A DNA stretch of 64,000 bases from Saccharomyces paradoxus (Eukaryota > Ascomycota > Saccharomycetes > Saccharomycetales > Saccharomycetaceae), in the NCBI RefSeq assembly GCF_002079055.1, contig NC_047501.1, positions 310,001 through 374,000 of the forward strand, written 5' to 3'. Positions 8,331 through 16,068 of this stretch are shown one piece after another. Positions within the stretch are counted from its first letter, which is position 1. Every line of letters begins with the position of its first letter. The notes under the pieces were generated by a model. That model was not told where the DNA came from, did not search any database, and saw nothing but the letters and a program-made list of their open reading frames with translations. The translations under genes and the position numbers were made by a program.

Positions 8331-10532
8331 ATGGCTTCTAAAAATCAGGATGTACTTCTATCTAGGGTGATAAATGTGGTTAGAACGGCATCCTCATTAG
8401 CCGGTCAAGATGTGGACTTTTACAGGAATTTAGACAGAGAATTTAGTAAAGTTTTGAAATCAAAATCAGACAAACTTGCAGATATGGCGAATGAAATCAT
8501 CCTCTCTATTGACGAGCATCATGAATCATTTGAACTTAAAGAAGAGGATATTTCTGGTTTGTGGAATGACTTTGGAAATATAATGGATAATCTGTTAGAA
8601 ATGTCGGATCATTCGCTGGATAAACTGAATCGTGCAATGAACTCAAAGTCAAGTGGTGTTGATCTTCAGTATTTAGGCGACTTTTCAGGAAAGAGCTTTT
8701 CTCCAGCGAAAAGAGTCGAAAAACCTCAGTTGAAGTTCAAAACTCCAATTGATAACAGTGAAAGTCACCCGTTCATACCTTTACTCAAGGAAAAGCCAAA
8801 CGCTTTGAAGCCACTTTCTGAGAGTTTGAAGTTGATTGAAGATGAAGAGAATATCCCCAGTCACTACCCCCATCCTTACGAATATGAAATTGACCATCAA
8901 GAGTATAATCCAGAAATCCTTCAAATTAGAGATGAGATTCCCTCTAAATCTTGGGATGATTCTGAACCAATTTGGGTGGACACGAGGACAAAACTTGAAT
9001 CAATGTTGGGAGATTTGAAAAATACGAAAGAAATTGCCGTTGATCTTGAACATCACGACTATAGGTCATATTATGGTATTGTTTGCCTTATGCAAATTAG
9101 TACTAGGGAAAGAGACTATTTGGTTGATACTCTGCAACTTCGTGAAACCTTACATATTTTAAATGAGGTGTTTACGGACCCTTCAATTGTGAAGGTTTTT
9201 CACGGTGCATTCATGGATATTATTTGGCTCCAGCGAGATCTGGGTTTGTATGTCGTTGGTCTGTTTGATACTTACCATGCCTCCAAAGCGATCGGACTTC
9301 CTAGACATAGTTTAGCCTATCTGTTGGAGAAATTTGCTAATTTCAAAACTTCAAAGAAATATCAGCTGGCTGACTGGCGTATGAGACCGCTTTCTAAACC
9401 CATGACGGCCTATGCCAGAGCTGATACGCATTTCTTACTAAATATATACGACCAGTTGAGAAACAAGCTTATCGAGTCTAATAAATTGGCAGGTGTTCTT
9501 TATGAATCAAGAAATGTCGCTAAAAGACGATTTGAATATTCAAAGTTTAGACCGCTGACACCTACTTCGGAAGTTTATTCTCCAATCGAAAAAGAGAGCC
9601 CTTGGAGAGTACTGATGTATCAGTATAACATAGCTCCCGAGAGGGAAATTTTAGTAAAGGATTTATATCTATGGAGAGACCTTATCGCAAGAAGGGATGA
9701 TGAATCGCCAAGATTTGTTATGCCAAATCAGCTATTAGCTGCTCTTGTCGCATATACACCTACTGATGTCATAGGTGTTATTTCTTTGACTAATGGTGTG
9801 ACTGAACATGTCCGCCAAAATGCGAAAGTATTGGCTAATTTGATAAGGGATACATTAGGAAATATCAAGAACACCTATGAAGAAACTGCTCCTTTTCCAT
9901 CTTTCGAATCCAAAGCAGACGGAATATCATTAGAGGCTATAACTACTCCTCAAATTTGTGATATTATGGAAAGATTTTCGGTGTTATGCAACAGCAATGT
10001 GTCCAACGGTCGAGCCAAAACTGTCACTACTTCTTCCATTCTTTTGGGAAAAATTCTACCATGTGAAGAGTATGATATTTCATATAGCAAAAATGGCCTG
10101 CCAAATAAAGTAAAGATTGAAGATATCAGGACCCGAGCTCAAAATTTCAACTCTGCCTTAGCAAGTTTGGAGGATATTATATTCGAAGTAGAGAAACCTC
10201 TCCTTGTACCTCCCAAGGTACAGAATATTGAGACGATAAAACCTGAAGGTGTCCCTGAGCATTCACCCAAGATTGAAAATCCTGATGATATTGTTGTCTT
10301 GAAGAAGAAAAACATCCACAAGAAACAGCCAGCAAAAGAGAAAGACATAATGGAAAAAGAGGCCGTGGATTATTCCAAAATTCCGAATATCCTATCTAGT
10401 AAGGCGGGCCAAAATAACAGACAACAAAGGAAGAGGAAATTCGACTCATCATCTAACGATAATAATGGACCGAGGGCAGCTAAAAAGAGGAGACCTGCCG
10501 CCAAAGGTAAGAATGTGTCATTTAAAAGGTGA
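8331..10532 (+). CDS. RRP6: Rrp6, nuclear exosome 3'-5' exoribonuclease
   Basis: Catalytic subunit of the nuclear exosome; it trims 5.8S rRNA, snRNA and snoRNA ends and degrades CUTs and aberrant nuclear RNAs. It is 733 residues, the family's full length. An N-terminal PMC2NT domain (about 1-110) binds Rrp47 (Lrp1). The DEDD-Y exonuclease core has all five catalytic residues: Asp238 and Glu240 in AVDLEHHDY, Asp296 in AFMDIIWLQ, and Tyr361 and Asp365 in YARADTHFLL. An HRDC domain follows at about 435-515. The C-terminal 150 residues are basic, with KKRRPAAKGK resembling a nuclear localisation signal. It is the first gene of the right arm, in tandem with ALG6. Confidence 0.98.
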   Translation: MASKNQDVLLSRVINVVRTASSLAGQDVDFYRNLDREFSKVLKSKSDKLADMANEIILSIDEHHESFELKEEDISGLWNDFGNIMDNLLEMSDHSLDKLNRAMNSKSSGVDLQYLGDFSGKSFSPAKRVEKPQLKFKTPIDNSESHPFIPLLKEKPNALKPLSESLKLIEDEENIPSHYPHPYEYEIDHQEYNPEILQIRDEIPSKSWDDSEPIWVDTRTKLESMLGDLKNTKEIAVDLEHHDYRSYYGIVCLMQISTRERDYLVDTLQLRETLHILNEVFTDPSIVKVFHGAFMDIIWLQRDLGLYVVGLFDTYHASKAIGLPRHSLAYLLEKFANFKTSKKYQLADWRMRPLSKPMTAYARADTHFLLNIYDQLRNKLIESNKLAGVLYESRNVAKRRFEYSKFRPLTPTSEVYSPIEKESPWRVLMYQYNIAPEREILVKDLYLWRDLIARRDDESPRFVMPNQLLAALVAYTPTDVIGVISLTNGVTEHVRQNAKVLANLIRDTLGNIKNTYEETAPFPSFESKADGISLEAITTPQICDIMERFSVLCNSNVSNGRAKTVTTSSILLGKILPCEEYDISYSKNGLPNKVKIEDIRTRAQNFNSALASLEDIIFEVEKPLLVPPKVQNIETIKPEGVPEHSPKIENPDDIVVLKKKNIHKKQPAKEKDIMEKEAVDYSKIPNILSSKAGQNNRQQRKRKFDSSSNDNNGPRAAKKRRPAAKGKNVSFKR

Positions 10533-10906
10533 CTTATGTAAACACATATATCTTTTTATAAATTATGGCGATTTCCATTTAAGACCCTCTTCATTCATCT
10601 AACCAAATCTATGCCATTGACTTATGATATTCCTATTCTGAAACTAAATTAGTCGTTTTTTTGTTTCTGTACTTCCCTTTATCTCCTCCATTATGGAAAG
10701 CGCAAGTTTTTTGTCACAGAATCGAAGGTTATCCGGAAATTTATAGTTGAATTTTCCAAGATGATGCTTCGCTCGAATATTGTGCGTGTTATATACTGAA
10801 AATAATACTTTAGTGTTAGAATAAGAAACTGCATATGTTATAGCAGTGGTATTCCGAATGGACGGTGTCCGGAACTCTTTTCTTTACATCTGGCTTTGCA
10901 TTGAAA
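10533..10906. other. Spacer RRP6-ALG6
   Basis: A 374-bp spacer with the RRP6 3' end and ALG6 promoter. The upstream in-frame GTG at 10865 belongs to this spacer, not to ALG6. I see no specific element. Confidence 0.4.
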
Positions 10907-12541
10907 ATGGCCATTGGAAAAAGGTTACTGGTGAACAAACCGGCAGAAGAATCATTTTATGCTTCTCCAATGTATGACTTCTTATATCCATTTAGACCAG
11001 TGGGGAACCAATGGCTGCCAGAGTACATTATTTTCGTATGTGCCGTGATAGTGAGATGCACAATTGGACTTGGCCCATATTCTGGGAAAGGCAGTCCACC
11101 GCTGCACGGTGATTTTGAAGCTCAAAGACATTGGATGGAAATTACACAACATTTACCACTTTCTAAGTGGTACTGGTATGATCTGCAATACTGGGGATTA
11201 GACTATCCACCATTGACAGCTTATCATTCGTATCTCCTGGGCCTACTTGGATCCTTTTTCAATCCATCTTGGTTTGCGCTGGAAAAGTCTCGTGGTTTTG
11301 AATCCCCCGATAATGGCTTGAAAACATATATGCGCTCTACTGTTATCATTAGCGATATATTATTTTATTTTCCCGCAGTAATATATTTTACCAAATGGCT
11401 TGGTAGATATCGAAACCAGTCGCCCATAGGGCAATCCATTGCGGCATCGGCGATTTTGTTCCAACCCTCATTAATGCTCATCGACCATGGGCACTTTCAA
11501 TATAATTCAGTCATGCTTGGCCTTACAGCTTATGCCATAAATAACTTATTGGACGAGTATTATGCTATGGCGGCAGTGTGTTTTGTCCTATCTATTTGTT
11601 TCAAACAAATGGCATTGTATTATGCACCTATTTTTTTTGCTTATCTATTAAGTCGATCATTGTTCTTCCCCAAATTTAACATAGCCCGGTTGACAGTTAT
11701 TGCGTTTGCAACACTCGCAACCTTTGCAGTAATATTTGCTCCACTCTATTTCTTGGGAGGAGGATTAAAGAATATTTACCAATGTATTCACAGGATATTC
11801 CCTTTTGCCAGAGGTATCTTCGAAGATAAAGTCGCTAATTTCTGGTGCGTTACAAACGTTTTTCTAAAATACAAAGAAAAATTCAGTGTTCAACAGCTCC
11901 AGCTATACTCATTGATTGCCACCGTAATTGGTTTCTTGCCAGCCATGATCATGACATTGCTACACCCGAAGAAGCATCTTCTTCCATACGTATTAATTGC
12001 ATGTTCTATGTCCTTTTTCCTTTTTAGCTTTCAGGTACATGAGAAAACTATTCTTGTCCCACTTCTACCTATTACGTTACTCTACTCTTCTACTGATTGG
12101 AATGTCCTATCCCTAGTAAGTTGGATAAACAATGTGGCTTTATTCACCCTATGGCCGTTGTTGAAAAAGGACGGTCTTCATTTACAGTATGCCGTATCTT
12201 TTTTACTAAGCAATTGGCTGATTGGAAATTTCAGTTTCATTACACCAAGGTTTCTGCCAAAATCCTTAACACCTGGTCCTTCTATCAGTAGTATTAATAG
12301 CAATTATAGAAGAAGAAGCTTACTGCCATATAACGTGGTTTGGAAAAGTTTTATTATAGCGACGTATATTGCTATGGGCTTTTATCATTTCCTAGATCTA
12401 TTTGTAGCACCTCCAGCGAAGTATCCAGACTTGTGGGTGTTGTTAAACTGTACTGTCGGGTTCATTTGCTTTAGCGTATTTTGGGTATGGTCTTATTACA
12501 AAATATTCACTTCCGGTAACAAATCGATGAAAGACTTGTAG
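10907..12541 (+). CDS. ALG6: Alg6 alpha-1,3-glucosyltransferase (first glucose on the N-glycan precursor)
   Basis: ER-membrane enzyme of family GT57. It transfers glucose from dolichyl-phosphate-glucose to Man9GlcNAc2-PP-dolichol, the first of three glucoses needed for efficient N-glycosylation. The 544-residue protein is polytopic, with many hydrophobic segments. The first luminal loop holds the catalytic-base Asp69 in PPLHGDFEAQRHW, followed by YDLQYWGLDYPPLTAY, a signature of ALG6/ALG8. Another conserved run is IDHGHFQYNSVMLG. A GTG-initiated frame extends 14 codons upstream, but the ATG at 10907 (MAIGKRLLVN) gives the family's usual start and length. It is in tandem with RRP6 and YSP3. 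Confidence 0.97.
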   Translation: MAIGKRLLVNKPAEESFYASPMYDFLYPFRPVGNQWLPEYIIFVCAVIVRCTIGLGPYSGKGSPPLHGDFEAQRHWMEITQHLPLSKWYWYDLQYWGLDYPPLTAYHSYLLGLLGSFFNPSWFALEKSRGFESPDNGLKTYMRSTVIISDILFYFPAVIYFTKWLGRYRNQSPIGQSIAASAILFQPSLMLIDHGHFQYNSVMLGLTAYAINNLLDEYYAMAAVCFVLSICFKQMALYYAPIFFAYLLSRSLFFPKFNIARLTVIAFATLATFAVIFAPLYFLGGGLKNIYQCIHRIFPFARGIFEDKVANFWCVTNVFLKYKEKFSVQQLQLYSLIATVIGFLPAMIMTLLHPKKHLLPYVLIACSMSFFLFSFQVHEKTILVPLLPITLLYSSTDWNVLSLVSWINNVALFTLWPLLKKDGLHLQYAVSFLLSNWLIGNFSFITPRFLPKSLTPGPSISSINSNYRRRSLLPYNVVWKSFIIATYIAMGFYHFLDLFVAPPAKYPDLWVLLNCTVGFICFSVFWVWSYYKIFTSGNKSMKDL

Positions 12542-12556
12542 GTACGTTTCAATTTA

Positions 12557-12558
<2 letters not shown>

Positions 12559-12587
<29 letters not shown>
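12559..12587. repeat. (TA)n microsatellite 3' of ALG6
   Basis: A 29-bp alternating TA tract begins 17 bp after the ALG6 stop and continues into TATATG-type repeats. It may serve as a 3'-end efficiency element. Confidence 0.9.
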
Positions 12588-12591
<4 letters not shown>

Positions 12592-12810
12592 ATATGTATA
12601 TAACTGTACAACATCAGTCAAACTCAATCTGGTATAAAAGGCATGCTACATTATTAAAGATTGTTCCTACTCTCAAAATTATCCAAATAATTACTTAAAT
12701 TGATCTAAATAAGTCATAGATAATTATAAGCCAAAACTGCGACATTTGGTAGTTAGTTTTATCAGCTTTTCCACTTATTTTCTCCTTCCGGGAGAAGCCA
12801 CCGTTCGCAT

Positions 12811-12837
12811 CTTCCGAGCAATGGTGAATCTCGGAAG
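12811..12837. repeat. 8-bp perfect inverted repeat in the YSP3 promoter
   Basis: CTTCCGAG (12811-12818) and CTCGGAAG (12830-12837) are perfect inverted copies separated by 11 bp. The pair lies immediately next to the URS1-like site, about 150-175 bp before the YSP3 ATG. It could be a dimer-binding site; the factor is unknown to me. Confidence 0.6.
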
Positions 12838-12845
12838 GGCGGCTA
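12838..12845 (-). promoter_or_regulatory. URS1-like Ume6 site in the YSP3 promoter
   Basis: On the minus strand this reads TAGCCGCC, eight positions of the URS1 consensus TAGCCGCCGA, about 143 bp before the YSP3 ATG. URS1 is bound by Ume6, which recruits Sin3-Rpd3 to silence early meiotic genes in mitotic cells. That would fit meiotic expression of YSP3 (inference). Confidence 0.5.
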
Positions 12846-12987
12846 CTGATAACAGACACCGACATATATATTATATAAGATAAGGATTTATTTTTGTCTG
12901 AGCCCTGTAATAATCACGAAATTTATAAACACTACAATATATTAAGTTCAGATTATCAATTTGTTTAAACACGCGACATTTGTAAAC

Positions 12988-14424
12988 ATGAAGCTCTCTC
13001 CCATCTTACCTATACTTTTGGCAAGTTTCAGTCTTTGTATGATCATCCCTGAACTCGACGGAATAGTTCGTTTTATTGAAACTATCGATGGCACTCGCAG
13101 TGCGAGAGCAGGAGAAGGTTTGGTACAACAGGATGCTGAAAATTTTCACATTGGAGAACAACATCTCGCTCACAAAATAGAGTTTCTTCCTTATCGGTAT
13201 ATCATAGTTTTTAATGAAGATATTTTACTTCAGCCCATTCAATCACATATGCAGATGGTACAGAAGGAACATAGTATTTCAGTAAGTAAGCTTACAGAAG
13301 ATGACGTTTTTTGGGGGATGATTTCGTCTTCAGCATCATCTGAATCGCAAGTAGGAGGTATTGATAATTCTTTTGACATAAATGGTTTATTTCGAGGTTA
13401 TACTGGCTATTTTACGGATGAAATCATTGAAATGATTTCCCAGGATCCAGTTGTTAAATTCATCGAGCAGGAAAGTAAAGTAAAAATATCCAACTCGTCA
13501 TTACAGGAAGAAGCCCCTTGGGGTTTACATAGGGTTTCTCACAGAGAGAAAGCAAAATACGGCCAAGATTTGGAATATTTATATGAAGATGCTGCTGGAA
13601 AAGGTGTCACATCATATGTGCTTGATACAGGAATTGATATCGAACACGAAGACTTTGAAGGGCGTGCTGTATGGGGAGCCGTTATACCGGGAAACGATGA
13701 GGCTTCCGATTTAAATGGACATGGAACCCATTGTGCAGGGATTATTGGATCGAAGCACTTCGGTGTAGCCAAAAATACAAAAATGGTAGCGGTTAAAGTT
13801 CTTCGTTCAAATGGAGAAGGAACGGTCTCAGATGTCATTAAAGGTATAGAGTATGTTACTAAGGAACATGTAGAATCCTCAAAGAAGAAAAGTAAAGAAT
13901 TCAAAGGATCGACCGCCAACCTTTCTTTAGGAAGTAGTAAATCCCTAGCAATGGAAATGGCTGTAAATGCAGCTGCAGATAGCGGTGTCCATTTTGCTAT
14001 TGCAGCAGGGAATGAGGATGAAGATGCTTGTCTCAGCTCACCAGCAGGAGCTGAAAAAAGTATTACCGTGGGCGCTTCGACATTTAGTGATGATAGAGCA
14101 TTTTTTTCGAACTGGGGCACATGTGTCGATGTGTTTGCCCCCGGTATAAATATTATGTCCACTTATATTGGTTCAAGGAACGCAACTTTAAGTTTATCAG
14201 GTACTTCAATGGCAGCACCACACGTCGCTGGAATTTTAAGTTACTTTCTGTCATTACAGCCTGCATCAGACAGTGAATTTTTCAATAATGCTCTTTCACC
14301 TCAAGAATTGAAAGAAAAAGTCCTGAAATTTAGTACGCAGGGAGTACTGGGTGATATCGGTGACGATACTCCCAATATGCTAATATATAATGGGGGAGGT
14401 AAGAAATTGGATGACTTTTGGTAA
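12988..14424 (+). CDS. YSP3: Ysp3, subtilisin-like serine protease (Prb1 relative)
   Basis: A putative precursor protease of the proteinase-K/cerevisin type. The 478-residue protein has a hydrophobic signal peptide (1-20) and an inhibitor_I9 propeptide (about 65-162, with YRYIIVFNEDI and FRGYTGYFTDE). The mature subtilase domain follows EEAPWGLHRVSHRE. The catalytic triad is complete: Asp213 in YVLDTGID, His245 in NGHGTHCAG and Ser407 in SGTSMAAPHVAG; Asn342 in AAGNEDED forms the oxyanion hole. The frame also opens upstream from a TTG at 12961, but the ATG at 12988 starts the signal peptide and gives the known length. The active-site block reads SMAAPH where I recall SMASPH in S. cerevisiae. 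Function is poorly characterised; the promoter suggests meiotic control. Confidence 0.95.
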   Translation: MKLSPILPILLASFSLCMIIPELDGIVRFIETIDGTRSARAGEGLVQQDAENFHIGEQHLAHKIEFLPYRYIIVFNEDILLQPIQSHMQMVQKEHSISVSKLTEDDVFWGMISSSASSESQVGGIDNSFDINGLFRGYTGYFTDEIIEMISQDPVVKFIEQESKVKISNSSLQEEAPWGLHRVSHREKAKYGQDLEYLYEDAAGKGVTSYVLDTGIDIEHEDFEGRAVWGAVIPGNDEASDLNGHGTHCAGIIGSKHFGVAKNTKMVAVKVLRSNGEGTVSDVIKGIEYVTKEHVESSKKKSKEFKGSTANLSLGSSKSLAMEMAVNAAADSGVHFAIAAGNEDEDACLSSPAGAEKSITVGASTFSDDRAFFSNWGTCVDVFAPGINIMSTYIGSRNATLSLSGTSMAAPHVAGILSYFLSLQPASDSEFFNNALSPQELKEKVLKFSTQGVLGDIGDDTPNMLIYNGGGKKLDDFW

Positions 14425-14981
14425 GCTTTGATCTTAAGGTTAGGATCACTAGGAGGCTTTTGGCGATGAGTTTTTCTTTTTTTAATTCAAGTTCGCAAAA
14501 GCTTAAGGAAAATGTATAGAATCGCTAGTTCGGCTGGTGGGCCTTGCGAGTAGGTTAAAGTTTTTCAATAATATATGTATTCAAATAAGTAATAACGATA
14601 AAGCTTCGTTCGCGACGCAGGTCATTCATTGCTTATAGTTTTGTTGCGAATATATATTAGCCGCCAATAAAGGAAAATCAAGGAGGTTAGAAATTCCGGT
14701 AACCATATTAAGTAGCTTCAAAAATTATCTTCTAATAGATGAAAGACTGAGCGCAAGTGTTATCGAACCTATTAAAGAGTGTGGAATCTACTGCTATCTT
14801 CCACCGTTACTGTCTAAAACAACAGAGCGATGGGTATTTCCCTTTTTCAAATTACCTCAAATAATAATTTCTTGTTGGTGCGCAGATTATAATTGAATGT
14901 CTACGTTTGCGATCTCGGCTCTACGATGTACTCCAGGTATGGCAGACATCTAATGTATTATTGATTATTTCTATCACTACC

Positions 14982-15010
<29 letters not shown>
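14982..15010 (+). repeat. 29-bp poly(A) tract upstream of UTP23
   Basis: Twenty-nine consecutive A bases, 146 bp before the UTP23 ATG. Long A tracts of this kind exclude nucleosomes at yeast promoters. The exact length could be a sequencing or assembly estimate. Confidence 0.9.
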
Positions 15011-15012
<2 letters not shown>

Positions 15013-15021
15013 ATATGCGAT

Positions 15022-15048
15022 GCGATGATCTTCGGCAAAAAAATTTTT
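15022..15048 (+). promoter_or_regulatory. PAC-like plus RRPE pair before UTP23
   Basis: GCGATGA at 15022-15028 is seven of eight bases of PAC (GCGATGAG, the Dot6/Tod6 site). A symmetrical A/T run at 15039-15048 matches RRPE (Stb3). The pair lies 105-135 bp before the ATG at 15156, the usual place in ribosome-biogenesis promoters. It implies that transcription starts downstream of it. Confidence 0.55.
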
Positions 15049-15155
15049 TAAGACGTCAATTAAACAACAGTAGCACAATCATCCGTGATGAGCAAGAAAA
15101 GAAGCAATCACAGCAAACAGAACCCACTATTGTAAGAGTTCCCTGTACATCTAAC

Positions 15156-15935
15156 ATGCGTCAAAAGAGGGCTAAGTCATATAGGAAACAACTTCTTGTT
15201 TACAGTCATACCTTTAAGTTCCGTGAGCCATATCAAGTTTTGGTTGATAATCAGCTTGTTTTAGAATGTAATAATTCTAATTTTAATCTACCGAGTGGGT
15301 TGAAAAGAACCTTGCAAGCAGACGTAAAGGTCATGATCACACAGTGTTGCATACAAGCATTATATGAAACTAGGAATGAAGGTGCAATTGATTTGGCAAA
15401 ACAATTTGAAAGACGTCGTTGTAATCACTCCTTTAAGGATCCAAAATCGCCTGCGGAGTGCATCGAAAGCGTTGTTAACGTCAGCGGTGCAAATAAACAT
15501 AGATATGTGGTTGCTTCTCAGGACATAGTTTTGAGAAGGAAGCTGAGGACTGTTCCAGGTGTTCCATTAATCCATTTAACCAGGTCCGTCATGGTTATGG
15601 AACCACTCAGTACGGCGAGTGCTAAGGCAAGCAAGATGACCGAAGAACGAAAATTGTACAAGGGTCTCAATGACCCTAATATTGAAAAAGTCCAAGAAAG
15701 TGGTAATGGATTAGGAAAGGAATCCGCCACTAAGAAAAGAAAGTTTGGCCTAAAGGCTCCTAATCCCTTGAGTGTAAAGAAGAAGAAGAAAGCTAATTCG
15801 CCCAGTTACGAGGCCAAAGGTAAAGAAGATACTTCTAAAGAGAAGAAAAGAAGAAGAAGGAAACACAAAAGCAACGCCAGCGACCCTATTACAAATGGGA
15901 CAACAGCCGCGCAACAACAATCTTCCTTGGATTAG
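15156..15935 (+). CDS. UTP23: Utp23, SSU processome PIN-domain protein
   Basis: Nucleolar component of the small-subunit processome needed for 18S rRNA maturation; it binds snR30 and helps its release. The 259-residue protein starts with the conserved Utp23/Fcf1 N-terminus MRQKRAKSYRKQL. A PIN-fold domain spans about 20-160, including PYQVLVDNQ and YVVASQD; the full acidic quartet of active PIN nucleases is not evident, as in other Utp23 proteins. A Cys/His cluster (CNHSFKDPKSPAEC) lies within it. A strongly basic tail (KKKKKANS, KKRRRRKHK) suits RNA binding and nucleolar targeting. The frame is open upstream with an in-frame ATG at 15015, but promoter motifs lie between, so 15156 is preferred. 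It converges on DNL4. Confidence 0.95.
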   Translation: MRQKRAKSYRKQLLVYSHTFKFREPYQVLVDNQLVLECNNSNFNLPSGLKRTLQADVKVMITQCCIQALYETRNEGAIDLAKQFERRRCNHSFKDPKSPAECIESVVNVSGANKHRYVVASQDIVLRRKLRTVPGVPLIHLTRSVMVMEPLSTASAKASKMTEERKLYKGLNDPNIEKVQESGNGLGKESATKKRKFGLKAPNPLSVKKKKKANSPSYEAKGKEDTSKEKKRRRRKHKSNASDPITNGTTAAQQQSSLD

Positions 15936-16068
15936 TTGACTGGCAAATTTTTGAATATAATCGCGCATCTTCCACCTTTAGTGCTAAATGGTACGGAAGT
16001 ATTTAATGTGTATATGTAGGATAATATTAAGTAAACTTCAAAAAATTAAGTCTCTCCAAAATGCACTA

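Larger units (their letters stand above)
12542..12987. other. Spacer ALG6-YSP3
   Basis: A 446-bp spacer containing the TA repeat, then a GC-richer patch at about 12770-12850 with an inverted repeat and a URS1-like site (entered separately), then a TATATAAG-type TATA box near 12865-12880 about 110 bp before YSP3. Confidence 0.5.
14425..15155. other. Spacer YSP3-UTP23
   Basis: A 731-bp spacer. It holds a perfect PAC motif GCGATGAG at 14463-14470 (far upstream, so possibly chance), the 29-bp A tract at 14982-15010, and a PAC-like plus RRPE pair at 15022-15048 entered separately. The UTP23 frame stays open upstream through much of it. Confidence 0.5.

Noticed and set aside
13539-14162. 207-codon minus-strand frame across YSP3
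   Set aside because: Lies wholly inside the catalytic domain of YSP3 on the opposite strand; the YSP3 frame carries the complete triad.
14463-14470. Perfect PAC motif GCGATGAG just after YSP3
   Set aside because: It is about 690 bp before UTP23, outside the normal PAC window, and a better-placed PAC-like/RRPE pair is at 15022-15048.
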